Source of the DNA: Lactifluus volemus
Lineage: Eukaryota > Basidiomycota > Agaricomycetes > Russulales > Russulaceae
DNA length: 64,000 nucleotides
Reading direction: 5' to 3'
Assembly (NCBI GenBank): GCA_022376515.1
Contig: WTXI01000004.1
Coordinates: 1,178,001-1,242,000, forward strand
This document shows, one piece after another, positions 1-12,318 of this stretch. The stretch's first letter is position 1; the number at the start of each line of letters is the position of its first letter. The position numbers were made by a program, and so were the translations under genes. The notes beneath the pieces were generated by a model. That model was given only the letters and a program-made list of their open reading frames with translations, searched no databases and was not told the DNA's origin.

Positions 1-1300
1 GAAATCGATCCCGAAAGCGTTTTACACAAGTATTCAGAGTCTCGATCACTTACCTCACCGTATTCTCCACGGAATCGGGTCATGCTCTACGGTACGGTAA
101 GACTGAGTGTCTCACCGTCATACTACGCAGTGTTTAGTGTTATGACATCGTGTGCCAGTGGCGAACTGACAGACAACTAACAGACGCCGCTATACAAAGG
201 CAAAGCGACTTCCGCCAATCAAATGATGGGCGAGGAAGATTCTGGTCCCATGGCCCTCCACGTTTTGCAAATTGCTGACGTACGGGGTCACACGTTGACA
301 AATTTCCATGATTCCCCCGAGCATAAATACGCTGCGCTATCGTGCTTCATGTCAGGGTCACCCCCTCCCGCCTCAGACATTGGCTCTTCCTTAATTTCCT
401 CTCGTCCTTGGGATGTCGGCTCTCATGGATACCCCTATCTGGTACGTCACTACTCCTGGCACACCTCAGTTCGGTCTCAAAGCCCCAAGCCTCAGTGATG
501 TCATTCCCCCTTATCGGATGGCATCTCCTAGAACTGGATTTCCTCTCCCTGGTCCTCCTGCTCCTAGTGCTATGTATGTGTGTCAAACGCACTTGCACAT
601 TAGGAGCGGCGCCACAAAGCCCACGCGCGAGCCCGATCCGCAACTCGGAGAAACGACGGAACTTGTTCAGATATCTGTGGCTGGCGTCGTCACTGAGGAC
701 GTGGCAAACTCTACGCTCGGGCCCCGAATAAATGTTTACGTACGTCGGACTCTGGACAAGTGGGGGAATACTGTATGCTCTCAAGCGCTGTAGCCTGGTT
801 CACGTGCTGGCCTTGAGTTTGGTTGCCGCGGCAACCTCCCCCTGTACTCCGCAAATCACTCCCAGGCCGGTGCTAGACTTCGATGTATCCACGCAGCAAA
901 TACCTACCACCGACAACGTGTCTCAATAGTGAAGCGTGCGTGCGCAGACTTGCGTAGGTTGACATCCTCTGATTGTATTTTTGCTCGATAGTGAAGTACC
1001 TATTCCGAACATTCCCTATCAGCTCCGCGGAGATGGCAAAACACGGAGTGGACTATTTCTCACGGATGCTAGGTGACATATAAGACCGGGATCAGCCGGA
1101 TGGCGCCTCCGAGTCACTCCCCTGGAAGAATGGAAGATCTCAGGTCCAGGGGCGCAAGACCTTTCGACCTCCTAACCCTTAGGACTTGAATGTGGGGACT
1201 CTCTTGCATGTCCTGCCCCCGTGCCCTAGCTGGTCATCAACGATCGCGTCAGAGTATTTGGGTTGGTCTACGAGAAGGCACACCATCAGTATCCGTCCAC
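1..1300. other. Left-end region, no recognised gene
   Basis: Only short overlapping open frames are present. The longest lie at 347-784 (minus) and 413-793 (plus), and neither has a motif I recognise. The plus frame contains a possible donor (GTACGT near 440), so a small spliced gene cannot be excluded. No repeat shared with the array further right was noticed here. Confidence 0.4.
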
Positions 1301-1307
1301 GCTGGCT

Positions 1308-2140
1308 CTAGCATGGATGTGGGCCATGCTTGGCCTCAGTCTCGCCGATGACTGGAATGCTCATAAACGTAGTGGGGGCGCGAGCCCGCATGACTGTCGG
1401 GTGATGGGCGATGAATAAGGAGATATCGCGCCCCAGTGTCTTGGTTAGTCTAACTGCTCGCTGCGTGCCCTCAACGTTCCACAAATCACCGTAATGGCCG
1501 ATATGGAATGGTGAAAACTCAGCCGTGGACGTCGTTATTGGATAGCCTGCTCCTTGTCGCTCGTTGATGAATGGGGTAAATGCATCATGAACATCGCCTC
1601 CGGAATATCAAAGTTCTTTTCAGGTTGGGTAAGAGCTCCAGAGGTGGTTCTTCACTGTCTCAACACAGAGAGATATTCTGATAAGATCATTCCATGTGCC
1701 ACTCAAATGATAGATTATGCTCCTCATATCTGAACAAGAATTGCTCCTCTGCAACAGAGTACTGGTGAAAGTGTAAAATCTGCACTGTTCGTGCTATCTG
1801 CTAGTCGGTGTCTGCAACCACTCGAACAGGATCGGCCTCTGATTTCACATGCGTCACGTCGTGTAGTACAAAAGAAAGCGACGGAACGCTTCAGCTGACT
1901 GTATGTATCTGAGGATTCTGTGATGTGCTCAATTGCAAGGGGAGTGGGATGATGAAGGTGAGCTGATTGAAAAAAGAAAGCTATGAAGTCTGTTGAAGCG
2001 AGGGGCGCTGATCCGAGCGAGAGGTTCCCCACACGCAAGTACTTATGCCTTAACCCTATGGTAGTCGTCAGTAGTAGTATCCCCAGTCGTGACAGGGCAG
2101 GGACTAGCGCTGGCAACCATTTGCGAATGCGATGCACAGG
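1308..2140 (-). pseudogene. Broken F-box/LRR-type protein gene (left copy)
   Basis: Read on the minus strand, the last part is an open frame ending at a TAG at 1308-1310. It contains FTPFINERQGAGYP, which resembles the 'F.PFI.ER..AG.P' signature common near the C-terminus of mushroom F-box proteins. Further upstream, in another frame, a stretch like FFNQLTF at about 1.95 kb recalls the LRR-like part of the same family. Reading the two together needs frame changes and passes stop codons, so the gene looks decayed. A homologous copy in the same orientation lies at 42.2-43.0 kb, with shared DNA such as the segment around 1.57-1.68 kb. F-box proteins recruit substrates to SCF ubiquitin ligases; this copy is unlikely to be functional. 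The N-terminal F-box itself was not identified. Confidence 0.5.
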
Positions 2141-2930
2141 AGCAAGGTGTCATGCTAGCAGTATTAGGAGGGTAGTAGTAAGCAGTATCATGTTCTTTTT
2201 GTCTTCTCTCGTCATCTCAAATCTTTGGCAGGTACTGGAAGATGAAGGGCAACTTGGCGTTGTGGCTCAGTCGTGCAATTACCCAAGATCATATGGGTAA
2301 GCACACCACACGCCATACTGCGCACCACCATCCGAGTCTGCTCTTGCATGAGCCCACCACTCTTTTTTCTCATCCATCTCTGATCTTTCAGGTATGGTTC
2401 GTGTTGCTTGTGTCGCCATTGTCAGTGCGAATTCCAGGCGATTATTGGAGTGGGCATTTGGGCCACGCCCCCCGGCCTTCTACTTCTATTGAGGGTTGGC
2501 AAGTCACACCATACTAATTGTCTTGACATCTCCCGTTCTCCTCTCTCACATCCTTTCCTTTCGTGCTCTGCCCGAACTCACATTGCGCGCGCAGCATATC
2601 ATGTGAATTTCTACCAGCAAAGAGTCAATGGCAGCGGAAACTAACCCGACGCCGTATCACAATGCACATCGCGAATCTGTGCGCTTTCGGTTCTTCGACT
2701 CGGGAACGTCCCTGGCGGCTCTGGAGGACGACAAGAAGGTCTTTCCTTGACTTATGCAACCAATCTCTCACACAAGAAAATAGGATGAATTGCGAAGACA
2801 TACAAGTGAAACATGGAGGCGTCCATTACAAATGCGGAGGTCAATATTAGCTTCTCATGCCTATAAAGTCTGCGTCATCCGGCTGTACTACGTTATTTTT
2901 TCCCATTGCCTAGAGCATCAAATTTTTGAG

Positions 2931-3171
2931 TTAACAACGATAATCAGATTGAATGAGGGTATCACCGCTATGAGGGGAATCTAGAGACTGATTTTTGGAA
3001 TTACCAGAGACGAGACGGCGGTCGTGATGGTCACCCCAATTACCTGCGCTTAACGGTTCAAACATCTTCAATGGCGCTAATCCAATAAGACGTACGCTTG
3101 TCCTCATTTATTGGGAGAGCGATAGTGAGAATCGCAAAGGAGAGAACAAAGACAGTTTTCATATAGATCAT
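2931..3171 (-). CDS. Small secreted protein, array family, leftmost copy
   Basis: Exon 1 (3096-3171) starts with ATG and encodes MIYMKTVFVLSFAILTIA, a good signal peptide, followed by LPINEDK. It ends in phase 1 at a GTACGT donor, exactly like the other copies. With the acceptor ending at 3044 (GCGCAG), exon 2 (2931-3043) gives a product of about 63 residues ending in SDYRC. The segment homologous to the conserved second exon of the intact relative is read in a different frame, so this is either a shortened variant or a decayed copy. A TATA box lies about 95 bases upstream. Function is unknown; secretion is inferred from the signal peptide only. Confidence 0.4.
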
Positions 3172-3262
3172 TGTTACGGCAGTAACTTGGAGTCAAACAG
3201 GAAGAAGAGGACAGAAAGGTCGAGAATGAAGACGTGTTTCGGAGAAGAGGGGAGCGGGTCGG

Positions 3263-3269
3263 TTTTATA
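3263..3269 (-). promoter_or_regulatory. TATA box of the leftmost secreted-protein copy
   Basis: The minus strand reads TATAAAA here, about 95 bases before the ATG at 3171, at the same relative place as in the other family copies. Confidence 0.5.
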
Positions 3270-3518
3270 CCACAGACGACTCGAGTCCGTGAAAGGGGAA
3301 TTCAACAGCCGCGGAGACATCAGGACAATTGGAGTACCTTCCGGGTCATTCCCCCGATCCTTCATAGCGTGGCTGTTCAGATGGGGGTCGTTCGAAAGAT
3401 GAGCCATATTAGTGGTAGTTCTGTGCATCAAAAGAAGCTGACCAACTCGAAGCCATAAAATAACTCAACTACGCGAGGCCGCGTCCCGAGTTTCAGCGTA
3501 TATACGACGACAGGTATC

Positions 3519-3860
3519 GTTTTTTTTTTAAAAAAAAAAAAACAACCTGCATTTATATTCTGCAACATGTAACTATGGCAAAGACGCGGGGTCCCCGAGA
3601 AAACGGGATTGGAAATGCGACGTGGGGAGGACAGTGAGAGTAAGCGAAGTACTGGACGTTTAAGGGTGTGTGTTGTGTGTCCTCGAATGGGCGAGGCACT
3701 TTCTTTCCGCGAAATTTTGGAGTTTAGATGCAGCCGCGGCCCGGCGACGGGCATAACAAGCATATTATGATATATCTTGTTATAAAAATGACAACTTGGT
3801 GTGGTAGACGGTAGCGTAAATTTTTGCCGACTCGTGCTTAGCCTTCCATTATGTGTGAAA
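3519..3860 (-). mobile_element. LINE 3' tail, reverse oriented
   Basis: A homopolymer run (T9 then A14 on the plus strand) begins the element at about 3519. Read on the minus strand, the bases before the tail contain TAGTTACATGTTGCAGAATA, nearly the same as the segments preceding the tails at 9.97 kb and (reversed) 12.03 kb. It is therefore the 3' end of the same LINE family, inserted here in the minus orientation. The 5' limit and a target-site duplication could not be fixed, so the far boundary is approximate. Confidence 0.5.
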
Positions 3861-4199
3861 TGGGTGAAGCTTGTATAAAGAAATGAAACGAGATGGGAAC
3901 CAAATGCGATGCGCACATGCTACTACAGTGGCACTAGCCGGGCCCACGTGCGCTTGCAAACTTGAAGACGCGGCGTGGACTTGGAGATTTATTTCCACTG
4001 GCACTTCCCAATATATTTGCATCTCTGCCTCAGATAGATCGTATACAGTATGCAGTACGCCTTTTTTCAGTCACCGTAGTTCTCATGCACAAGCAATCTA
4101 GCTTCTCTTCCGGCGCAACCAGACTTGCGAAGCTCTAATTGAGATCGCCGTTCCCTTTTCACCTTTAGAGTTAGAGTTAAGTTATAGTAACGTTTACTG

Positions 4200-6700
4200 T
4201 AGGGCCCAATGATTAGACGCACTCGAAGCCAGTTCTTTGACATCATTAGAGCGTTGCGCTACTTGTAGCCCAGAAGTCTCATGTGGCTACTGTACGGCAC
4301 TCGGAAGCCCTTCGTGAGTTAAGCCCAGCTATTCGATGGCTCATTTCGCTTAGCCGCTCGCGACATATGACAGGAGGCAAGTACACTCTATACGGCAGAT
4401 ACAGAGAGTACTCTCCCAAAAGCACTCAGATTCTGTACTGTACGACCCGCCACTCCAGGTATCTGTAACAGACTTTCAAAAAAGTTAAAATGAATCGAAC
4501 TTCTTAGTCTATGTGGCCTATGCCAAGACAAGAACTCGTTGAAAAAGAGAAGGGCGGTTCTAAATCTCCGAGGTGCTCATAAATAGCGTCAGGCCCAGGA
4601 AAGTGAAAAAGGAACTTGACGAAAAGAAAGAAACACATGAAACACATTACGAAATAAGACACTGACCTAAGAAAGATGACCAACATATCTCCCACAACAT
4701 CCACAGATGGGGGAGAGGGCAGAACGCCAATTGATAGCTTCGCCTGTTTTGCGACCAGGCCCTCAAGTCACGAAGATTCCACAACAAGGACGACACAAAA
4801 ACAGGCAGTGGTAAAAACGAAGTCTTTGAAGAACTTTAGGAAGCTCGTATGCGTTATCCTTTGGTCGCAACTTTCCTGAAAGTCCGATCGACGGACATGG
4901 AATATGTGTAGAAGGTGGCCATCGGTTAATGAGCGAATTGACGTATGTCCTGTCTTGCAAGCGATTTCTGTTGACCCGCAAGTTAATAAACCATACTACC
5001 GGACAAAGGAGGTTTAAAACTCACGACTTCGTGCATGGTGACGAAGAGTTGGAACTAATGCGAGACAAATAGCGGTATATCGGAAAATGAATGCCAGAAA
5101 AGTTTTCAAAGACGAGAGTGAACAAAATGGGGACTGTCTGTAGATGCGGCATTCAAGTTTGTGCTCAGGGTCGTTTGCTTTCCTTACACTGTATTGTTCG
5201 ACCCAAGAACCCTTTCTCCTTGCGTGCCGCTACGCGTACCGTAGATAATGCCGAGATATAGTCGAAGGAAATTTGGGACAGACAGGCTTTGCAACGAGCG
5301 AATCGACTGCTGCGAGGTAGCAGTGATGGTCCAGTTGGTGGTAGGGCATACTGGAAGATCACATTGAAGTTGTCGCGGCTGCGGCGGAAACTCCGAGCCT
5401 CGACGAAATGGCCCGCCGTCGCGTCAGGTCTTGCACTACTATCACGGAGACTATGTGACTTATTTTTCTGCCTTCCCAAGTCATGCCTGTTAATAAAAGG
5501 ATATGAGCAGAGCACTGCGCTAAAGCAAGCCAGACACATTCGCATCGCACATGGAAATCTTTCGCGATCATATCTTTGTACTCGGTACACCGTCGCAACA
5601 CTTGCTTGTCCCGAAGGACCTCTAAAAAAGGGGTGTGGTATCGACAGAAGACACTGTGTGTCTCTCAGACGACTAGGGTGAGAGTGAACAGTAACAGACT
5701 GGGTTCTTCCGCGATTGTAGTTAGTGTCTATGACGTTAGCAGGAAGACCCACGTTAGTTGCATCTGCATCGCGGTGAGTCTGTACATCCTCTCAGGCCAC
5801 GATCCCTCCCTCTCATCCCACTCGGATGCAAATATCACCTGACATTTTCCGTCAAATCCAAAGTCGACTGGCTGTAGTTACCTCACGTCCGTTCACTTTC
5901 GACACGACTCTACTGGTGGTGACAAGTCCAAGGTGAAGCACTGCCCAAAAATTCTCTGATGAGGCCGATGAGGGGTGAAGCTAGTGAAGTGTGAAGTTGA
6001 GTACCGTAACTAACAGAGGCCAACGCTACGCCGTGTCAACGAATGTCGCCACCTTGTCACGTGAGTCCACCGAAGGGCCAATCAACAGCGGACTAATGTC
6101 CGGTACCTCGGTTTTCACTTTGACCACAGGTTGGCGACAACTATTTTCTCTTCAGCCCTTCAAGCTTCAAGCTTCAAGGGCTTCTGATTTATGCACGTCG
6201 TGATTGCACTTGACATGTGTCGTTAACAACTCCGGACGCTCAAGTGCGAGTGGGTGTCTGTGACTTCAAGTTCTTCTCGATTGGTACAGCACGCGGCAGT
6301 GGTTCTCTTTTAGGCTGACCGTAGTGCAGCATCAACCCTTGTCATGAGTCATTAATAATGACAGGTTTCAAACCTGCCCGGCCGAGTTGAGTATAATCCT
6401 TACCATGGGCCTCTAATCCCAGTTGGTCTTGCACTCTTGGGTCCATGCCGTGTGTCATTTCCGCTACCATGACCACCCAGTCGATTCAATATCATATTCA
6501 CAAGCAAGTGGAAACACGTCAGTCGTGTTTTCCTCCTCCTCCGTGACACTTTCGGTAACCCAGAATTCTTCATTTCCGTTTCGCTCTTTTCAACTACCAC
6601 TCAGCGGGAATTATTGTCTTACTCGCACCACGTAAACACGGTTGTTGGTACTCCTTTGGCAAGCTCAGCCATTACTGGTGCTCTCCCCGACATCTTCTTG
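4200..6700. repeat. Duplicated segment B, left copy
   Basis: This stretch is related, in the same orientation and order, to 36.5-39.25 kb. Examples are CGGCTGCGGCGGAAACTCCG near 5.38 kb versus a close match near 38.11 kb, and the block at 6.39-6.58 kb versus 39.09-39.24 kb. No family was recognised in its frames. One plus-strand frame near 6.42-6.63 kb keeps a Ser-rich segment (SSSSV..SVTQNS) also readable at 39.18-39.26 kb, so a small exon may exist here. Near 6.16 kb there is a short TTCAAGC tandem repeat. Confidence 0.5.
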
Positions 6701-7756
6701 CCTAGATGGAAGCGCCGTCAATACCTACGTAATTACCATTCGGAGCCTCAACTGTAGAGGTACCGCCTGATTGTTGGCAGGTATGTACCAGGTTTGCACA
6801 ACGTCCTACATTTTGTCATGCCTACATCAACGACACCCTGTTTCCGTTTCTGGACTTCCTAGCACCTTATGTTTCCCTGCCCGTTAAATACCATTCTCAC
6901 GCTTGAGCTCGAGCCATCTACTGAGGACCGAACCCCATCATAGTTGTCTTCAATATTTTCAACCCCCTCTGCCAGAACTTACCGCATCACATCATCGCAC
7001 AAACAGCCACGATATATCATGTCAAATTCCTAGAAGATCGGTATCAAAGACTAAAGTGGCACCTGGTGGTGATGTCCCGATGTGTAAAGTATGGCTAGCT
7101 CTGTCGCTGCCTTCAAAACCATGCAATTGTCATTGTTGGTTGATGAAGGCGTTCGGACGACATTTAGAGCATGCGCAACCATATTAGGGACCAATCGCAC
7201 TTCAAGACCGCGTTGACTACTTCAAGTTATAGATTATCTCTTTGAAGCATTTAATTACTGGTTGCGTGAGTAGTAACGTATCTACGTATTTATTATAAGA
7301 ACCTGGAAACTTGCAGCAGCGTGGCAGCGAAGCGTTGGCAAAATGTTCACTTTCCAATTTATATATAACATTCGCCGTGCACTCCAGCGTGTGCGTGCGT
7401 AAAAATCTACATACCTTCGGTTCCTTTCCTCAGGAATCTCCCTGGCAGCCTCGAAGGACCGGGTAGTTTTTCGTCCGTCATCTGCACTCACACGAAATCA
7501 ATCCCCCACACAAGGCAAAGGCATGGATTGTGACAACATGAAACATGGACTTTATTCTAGATCGGAGGCCAACACCAGCTTCTCACCCTGAAAGCCCCCA
7601 AAAGTCTGCAATGAGCGATGATACAGCTATACGAAGTGCGCGTTGGTTGTTCTGAAGAAGACAGACATTAGAATTTCTCCTAGAGCCAATATTTTGAGCC
7701 AACAATAACAGTAGGATGGGACAAGCCTGAGAGCATTACCATCAGGGTGCGCTTAA

Positions 7757-7944
7757 TTATGCGGGTTTGTCCTGAAGCAGGCGACGGCCTTGAGTATTGG
7801 CTTCAGTAACGGCTGCGTTGATAAGTAGTTGATAGGGCTACTTAAACGGCATTGATATCAATATAACGTACCCGGGTAGCCATGAGGGAAAGCAAGAGCA
7901 ACGATTGCAAAAGAGAGAGTAAAGATGGATTTCAAAAAGATCAT
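7757..7944 (-). CDS. Small secreted protein, array copy in unit 1
   Basis: Exon 1 (7872-7944) encodes a signal peptide, MIFLKSIFTLSFAIVALA, then FPHGYPG, and ends in phase 1 at a GTACGT donor. The intron ends at CGCAG, and exon 2 (7757-7812) gives AVTEANTQGRRLLQDKPA before a stop. The product is only about 43 residues. The downstream DNA that matches the conserved second exon of the intact relative at 21.6 kb continues past the stop to about 7.6 kb but carries a one-base shift and a TAG. I consider it a truncated or decaying copy. A conserved TATA box lies upstream at 8027-8033. Confidence 0.4.
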
Positions 7945-8026
7945 TGTTGCTGGGGCCTGAAGTTGGGGAGAAGAGGAAAGAACGTTGACGGTGTTCACGG
8001 TTAGAGGAGAAGGTGAAAGGGTTGGG

Positions 8027-8033
8027 TTTTATA
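8027..8033 (-). promoter_or_regulatory. TATA box of unit 1 gene
   Basis: Minus strand TATAAAA, about 85 bases before the ATG at 7944, conserved in position between units. Confidence 0.5.
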
Positions 8034-8359
8034 CCACAGATGACTTTGGATCTGTACAGGCGGAGTTCAATAGTTGCAGAGATATGATGACCGCGGGGTT
8101 GTTCCCCCCAGCCCAGGTTACACGGGCACCTGATAAGCGATGTAACTCTGAAGGCGCTGGTGAATGCCAACCTATCAGGGAGAAGGATGCGATAGTCGCT
8201 CGAAGCAACTGCGTTCGGAAGGCGAGAGTGATGAGACGAGACTCGGACTGATGGCCCGAACTCAGAGAACATAAAGAAATCTATTATCACAACTATCAGT
8301 AGACTCGGTTTCTTCAGCATTCATGACCGCCCTCTGCACAGTCTGTAAGAGATTTCAGC

Positions 8360-9560
8360 GAGATTTATTACACTCCGAGTCGGTAAACGAGACAGAATGC
8401 ATAACTCTTGTACTATAAGAGCATGTACTATTTAGGGCATACTTCGCCAGCGGGTCACATGTTGGTTCCAGACTCGGTTTCGAGCACTCTCGGGCTTCTC
8501 GAAATCCCAGGGCTACGCAAGCTGAGGCCGGCTCGTCCTATGTAGAGAATGAGAATGACAAAAGACATGAACAAGTCAAGGCTCACGTCATCGAGAATAG
8601 AATCCAAAGGAAATCCCCATCAAGTAATGACAGATTGAACCTAGATACAGCTAGCAAAATGCACCCTCGGATTCGACACGCATGTTGCTGCCTGGGTTGC
8701 CATTGAGGGAATTCTTATGATGCGTCTGTGTTGATGCAGAACAGCCAAATATTGGCCTTTTCAAACTTTCCACGAATCCTACATAGCTCTCTTTGTTTAA
8801 TTTCACCCCCTCGGAAAAAGCCATCGAAACTATGGATTTAGCTCGGCGCGGGTAAGTCCCGAACTTCTGCCTGAGCCTGCAGATTCAAGGGTACCGAGAC
8901 AGAGCCGCCGGACGGTTGAGGACAAGCTTCAGCGGGGGGTCAGCAACGACTGGCTCAGGTGCGCAGCTGAAACTAGGCATGACATCAACGCTGCATGACA
9001 GTGATCGTACCATTCTGTGTAATGACAACTTGCTGTTGAGATCTTGTTTGATCAAGTGGTTTGCTATCGCCGTCTGAAGTCCGAAAGGCTCATAAATAAA
9101 ACGAAATGAGATGAGAACCAAGTTTGATGCGCTTCTAACTTGCGGGCGCACCGCAAGAACGGTGACATTTATTTCCACTTCCAAGCAGTCCGCATAGACG
9201 TGTGAGACAAGAAGGAGGGCATTGAAAGGGAGGCTGGTGAGACAATTGTTATGCTGGAGAGGGCGCTACGAAAGGCGGGGTAAAGCCTGAAAGCGGAGTG
9301 ACCCACTTCAGTAAACAGATTTTAGTTGGCATACCTCACAAGTGGGACACGTCAGTGAGCCCCGTAGAAAGGCCTGTGTAAACAGAATGGAACTCGAGGG
9401 AAAAAAAGAGAAACACGGGTGCTGACTGACACAAGTGCCTCAAACTCTTGTATTCGAACGGGATGGAAAAGGCCACGCGTGGGACGAGACAGAACTGTGA
9501 GGAGGTGTGAAGAGGACGCAATGCCAGGAGTCGGGCCGTGCAGCTACCGTTTTTGATTTC
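8360..9560. repeat. Conserved non-coding block of the array unit
   Basis: This upstream part of unit 1 recurs at about 15.76-16.95 kb and 19.37-20.65 kb, and in weaker form at 22.3-23.2, 26.3-26.8, 32.2-33.1, 35.3-36.2 kb and as a short fragment at 41.91-42.0 kb. A minus-strand frame at 8885-9184 has cognates in the other units, but its frame is not kept in the diverged ones, so I treat it as DNA-level conservation. No other gene signal was seen. Confidence 0.5.
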
Positions 9561-9583
9561 GGTTTCCAAATCAAGCACGACGT

Positions 9584-9974
9584 TGACCGAAACCCACCAA
9601 CTGCGCCTGCGGGACCCCGGTCCAAACCGTCGAACACGTCATCTCTCAGCCCGCTTGTCTCCGACGCCCGATGAGAGTTCCTCCAACCCGTCGATCGCGA
9701 CACCTCCCTGGCTACCCGAGCCTGCATGGCCCCTCAACAAATCTGGGACCCCGGTTGACAACCTCCCATACCCACGCCCAGTCAATGCCCACGCGTAGAA
9801 TTAGTACATAGTTTTACTCTCCTTTAGCCCCACACTGCCAACTCTCCATCCAGCCTCTCGTTACGATTACTAAGCCACCCTCCCCCGCTTCATCCAACCT
9901 GTACACCGGGGACCGCGTCTTTTGTCGTAGTTACATGTTGCGGATATGAATGGTGATTTTTTTAAATAAAAAAA
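9584..9974 (+). mobile_element. 5'-truncated LINE 3' end
   Basis: Between the unit sequences AAGCACGACGT and CGGGTCGCTCAAG, which are adjacent in the next unit (about 16.98 kb), lie about 390 extra bases ending in an A-rich tail. Translated on the plus strand they contain CGTPVQTVEHVISQPACLRR. This resembles the C-terminal zinc-finger-like end of LINE ORF2 ('CG....T.EH.I..C'). The bases before the tail (GTAGTTACATGTTGCGGATA) match the tails at 3.5 and 12.0 kb. No clean target duplication was found. Confidence 0.6.
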
Positions 9975-10299
9975 GACTCGGGTCGCTCAAGCTCTCAAGA
10001 TCTCAAGGACCGAGATCATAGTTTGCTATTCTTTATCTTACACGACACACGTAGATATCCGTTACTAGGGCCAGGTGCCCGAATCGATATCCTTTTTCGT
10101 CGTCCTCTCTCCCTGTCGCGCGTGCCCGTTTTCCCTCATCTCGGCCTCTCAAACTTCACCAGACATCGCTCGTGCCGGTGAGAGCTTGAGCTCACGCTAG
10201 GCACTGGAAGTAGAGTCGGACCTGGACTCGGAAGACATCCGCGCATCCGGGAGTCCGAGTCAGCGCACAGGGCCGAGTCGGATCCATAGACTCTCACTC

Positions 10300-11160
10300 T
10301 CACTCATGTATTGTTATGCTCCGCCGTTCCATCTCCTTGTCGTCAGGTCAGTCTGAGCTACGTACCCCAGTACGCAAGGCCACTTTTTCTTAAGGGTAAG
10401 TATATTCGATTGGCCTCTCTCTTCCGTGTCATTCTCTGCGCAAACGGACTTCCTAGCCCCTTGTCACCCTTATATTCAAACTTGATTTCGATTTCTGTTA
10501 CCCCATCCTCCTGGTATCTTTGTCTACCTCTCAACTCTCTTTCCATCCAGCTCATCCTCCCTTCATAACCTTGGAAATACCCCACTCTTCTAGTCTTCAT
10601 GCCAACCACATCCTCTTCATTCCGCGCGCGTTGCTCTCGCATGAGTGCGCTCCTCTTTTATTTACGCCCATCCTCCAATCCGCCTCCGCTTTCAACAAAG
10701 CCATTCACATTTCGTTCGTCTTGTTTGTGTCTCTTCACCTCGTGGCTGCAAATGCGGAACAACTATTTGGGTGACGGTTTGTGCGGCTTCCCATCATTCT
10801 CACACCTGGGCTTGAGCCATCATATTGAGGGCCGACTACTAGCTGCCACAAATTGTCTTTGATATCCCTTTGTAGTTCCCTTTCACACCCTTTTTTTCTT
10901 CCCAATCTGCAGGAATTCACCCGCGTCCCATCGCTCGAACAGCCGCAGCATATCACGTCAAGCCCATTGTTGGTATCGAAAACTTATCTGGGAGCTGGCT
11001 GTGATTGCCACGGCGTACCCTGTGTAAGGCCAGCCTTGGCCACTGCCTTCAAAAATATGCAATTTTTGGTTGATGAAAGCATACAGATGACATCTGAAGG
11101 ATGCTCATACAGAGACGGTGATCGATCACTTTGGAGGCGCTGCAAGGCCACCTTGACTAC
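10300..11160. repeat. Unit block between genes, subfamily A
   Basis: This stretch is nearly identical to 17.34-18.18 kb and distantly similar to 24.0-24.5, 28.4-28.98 and 33.7-34.3 kb. Plus-strand frames at 10,520-10,774 and 10,599-10,862 have partial counterparts in the other units (a shared ANA..LF segment). This may mark a second small gene, but the frames diverge and no family is recognised. Confidence 0.4.
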
Positions 11161-11676
11161 TTATAGATTATCTCTTTGAAGTATTTCATTACCGGTTGCA
11201 TGAATAACAATGTATCTACGTTTTTATTATAAGGACCTAGAAATCTGCAGCGTGAGGCGAAGCGTCGACAAATGTCCCCTTTCCCACTTATATGTGATAT
11301 TTGCATGTACACTCCAGCTTGTGTGTGTTGTACAAATCTACATACATTCGGTTCCTTGTCGCCTCAGGAATCTCCCTGGCAGCCTCGGAAGACAAGGTAG
11401 TTTTTCGTCATCGTCACTCACAAAATCAATCTCCCACACAAGGCAAAGGCAACAACATGGGACATGACTTTATTCTAGATCGGAGGCCAATACCAGCTTC
11501 TCACCCTCCGAACCACCGAAAAAGTCTGCAATGAGCGATGGTACAGCTATTCGAAGTGTGCGTTGGTTGTTCTGAAGGCAGACATTGGTATTTCTCCTAG
11601 AGCCACTATTTTGAGCCAACAATAACAGTAGGATCGGACAGGCATGAGGGCATTACCATCAGCTTAACTGTGAGAC

Positions 11677-11888
11677 TTAGGGCTTTGATTCAGCGGAACC
11701 ATTGGGGGGGTTCTTGAAAACGGTGTGTCCAACAGAGTCTGCGTTGATAAGTAGTTGATAGAGCTTCTTAAACGGCATTGATGTAAATATAACGTACCTG
11801 CTTGGGCCACGCCACCATCGTAGTTGGTAGGAAAAGCAAGAGCAACGATTGCAAAAGAGAGAGAAGAGATGGATTTCAAAAAGATCAT
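11677..11888 (-). CDS. Small secreted protein, array copy in unit 2
   Basis: Exon 1 (11,798-11,888) encodes the signal peptide MIFLKSISSLSFAIVALA, then FPTNYDGGVAQA. It is phase 1 like all copies although its length differs from them by whole codons. After a GTACGT...CGCAG intron, exon 2 (11,677-11,738) adds DSVGHTVFKNPPNGSAESKP and stops, giving about 50 residues. The sequence matching the longer second exon of the 21.6 kb relative continues beyond the stop in a different frame. It could be a shortened secreted peptide or a decayed gene. Upstream lies a TATA box, then the reverse-oriented 293-bp insertion. Confidence 0.4.
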
Positions 11889-11971
11889 TGTTGCTGGAGC
11901 CTGAAGTTGGGGAGAAGAGGACAGAACGCTGACGGTGTCCACGGTTAGAGAAAAAGGTGAAAGGGTCGGCC

Positions 11972-11977
11972 TTTATA
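11972..11977 (-). promoter_or_regulatory. TATA box of unit 2 gene
   Basis: Minus strand TATAAA about 85 bases before the ATG at 11,888. It is followed upstream, within 50 bases, by a retroelement insertion that separates it from the rest of the unit's promoter region. Confidence 0.5.
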
Positions 11978-12025
11978 CCACAGATGACTTTGGATCTGTG
12001 CAGGCGGACTCGGAGTTCAATAGTT

Positions 12026-12318
12026 TTTTTTTTTTAAATCTGCATTTGTATACCACAACATGTGACTATGACAAAGACGCTGACCCCGAACTACGGGATT
12101 GGTACAGGCGATGGTAGGGAAGGCAGGAGAGTAGCAGTAAGACTAGACGGAAGCGTGGCATTAGGAGGCGGGAAGGGGTATATTATTAACGGGGACTACA
12201 GGTGTGGGGCATTAACCTGGGTCCCAGGATTGTCTGGGGAGCATACAAGCGCGGGTGGTCTGAATGAAGCGGCTAAGTGCTGCGCCCCCTTGGGAGGAGC
12301 TGAGGAGGACGGGCGGTA
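12026..12318 (-). mobile_element. 293-bp LINE-derived insertion, reverse oriented
   Basis: The segment begins with a T run (a poly(A) tail read from the other strand). It is bracketed by a 14-bp direct duplication, GGAGTTCAATAGTT, at 12,012-12,025 and 12,319-12,332. The sister unit at 19.09 kb has the same site uninterrupted. The sequence next to the tail is closely similar to those at 3.55 and 9.92 kb, so it is the far 3' end of the same LINE family. The rest holds no frame I recognise. Confidence 0.75.

Noticed and set aside
5165..5752. 195-residue minus-strand open frame in segment B
   Set aside because: The matching DNA at 37.8-38.3 kb does not keep this frame, composition is not protein-like and no motif is seen.
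8885..9184. Minus-strand 99-residue frame with similar frames in other units
   Set aside because: The similarity follows from DNA identity among close units; in diverged units the frame is interrupted, so no protein-level constraint is shown.
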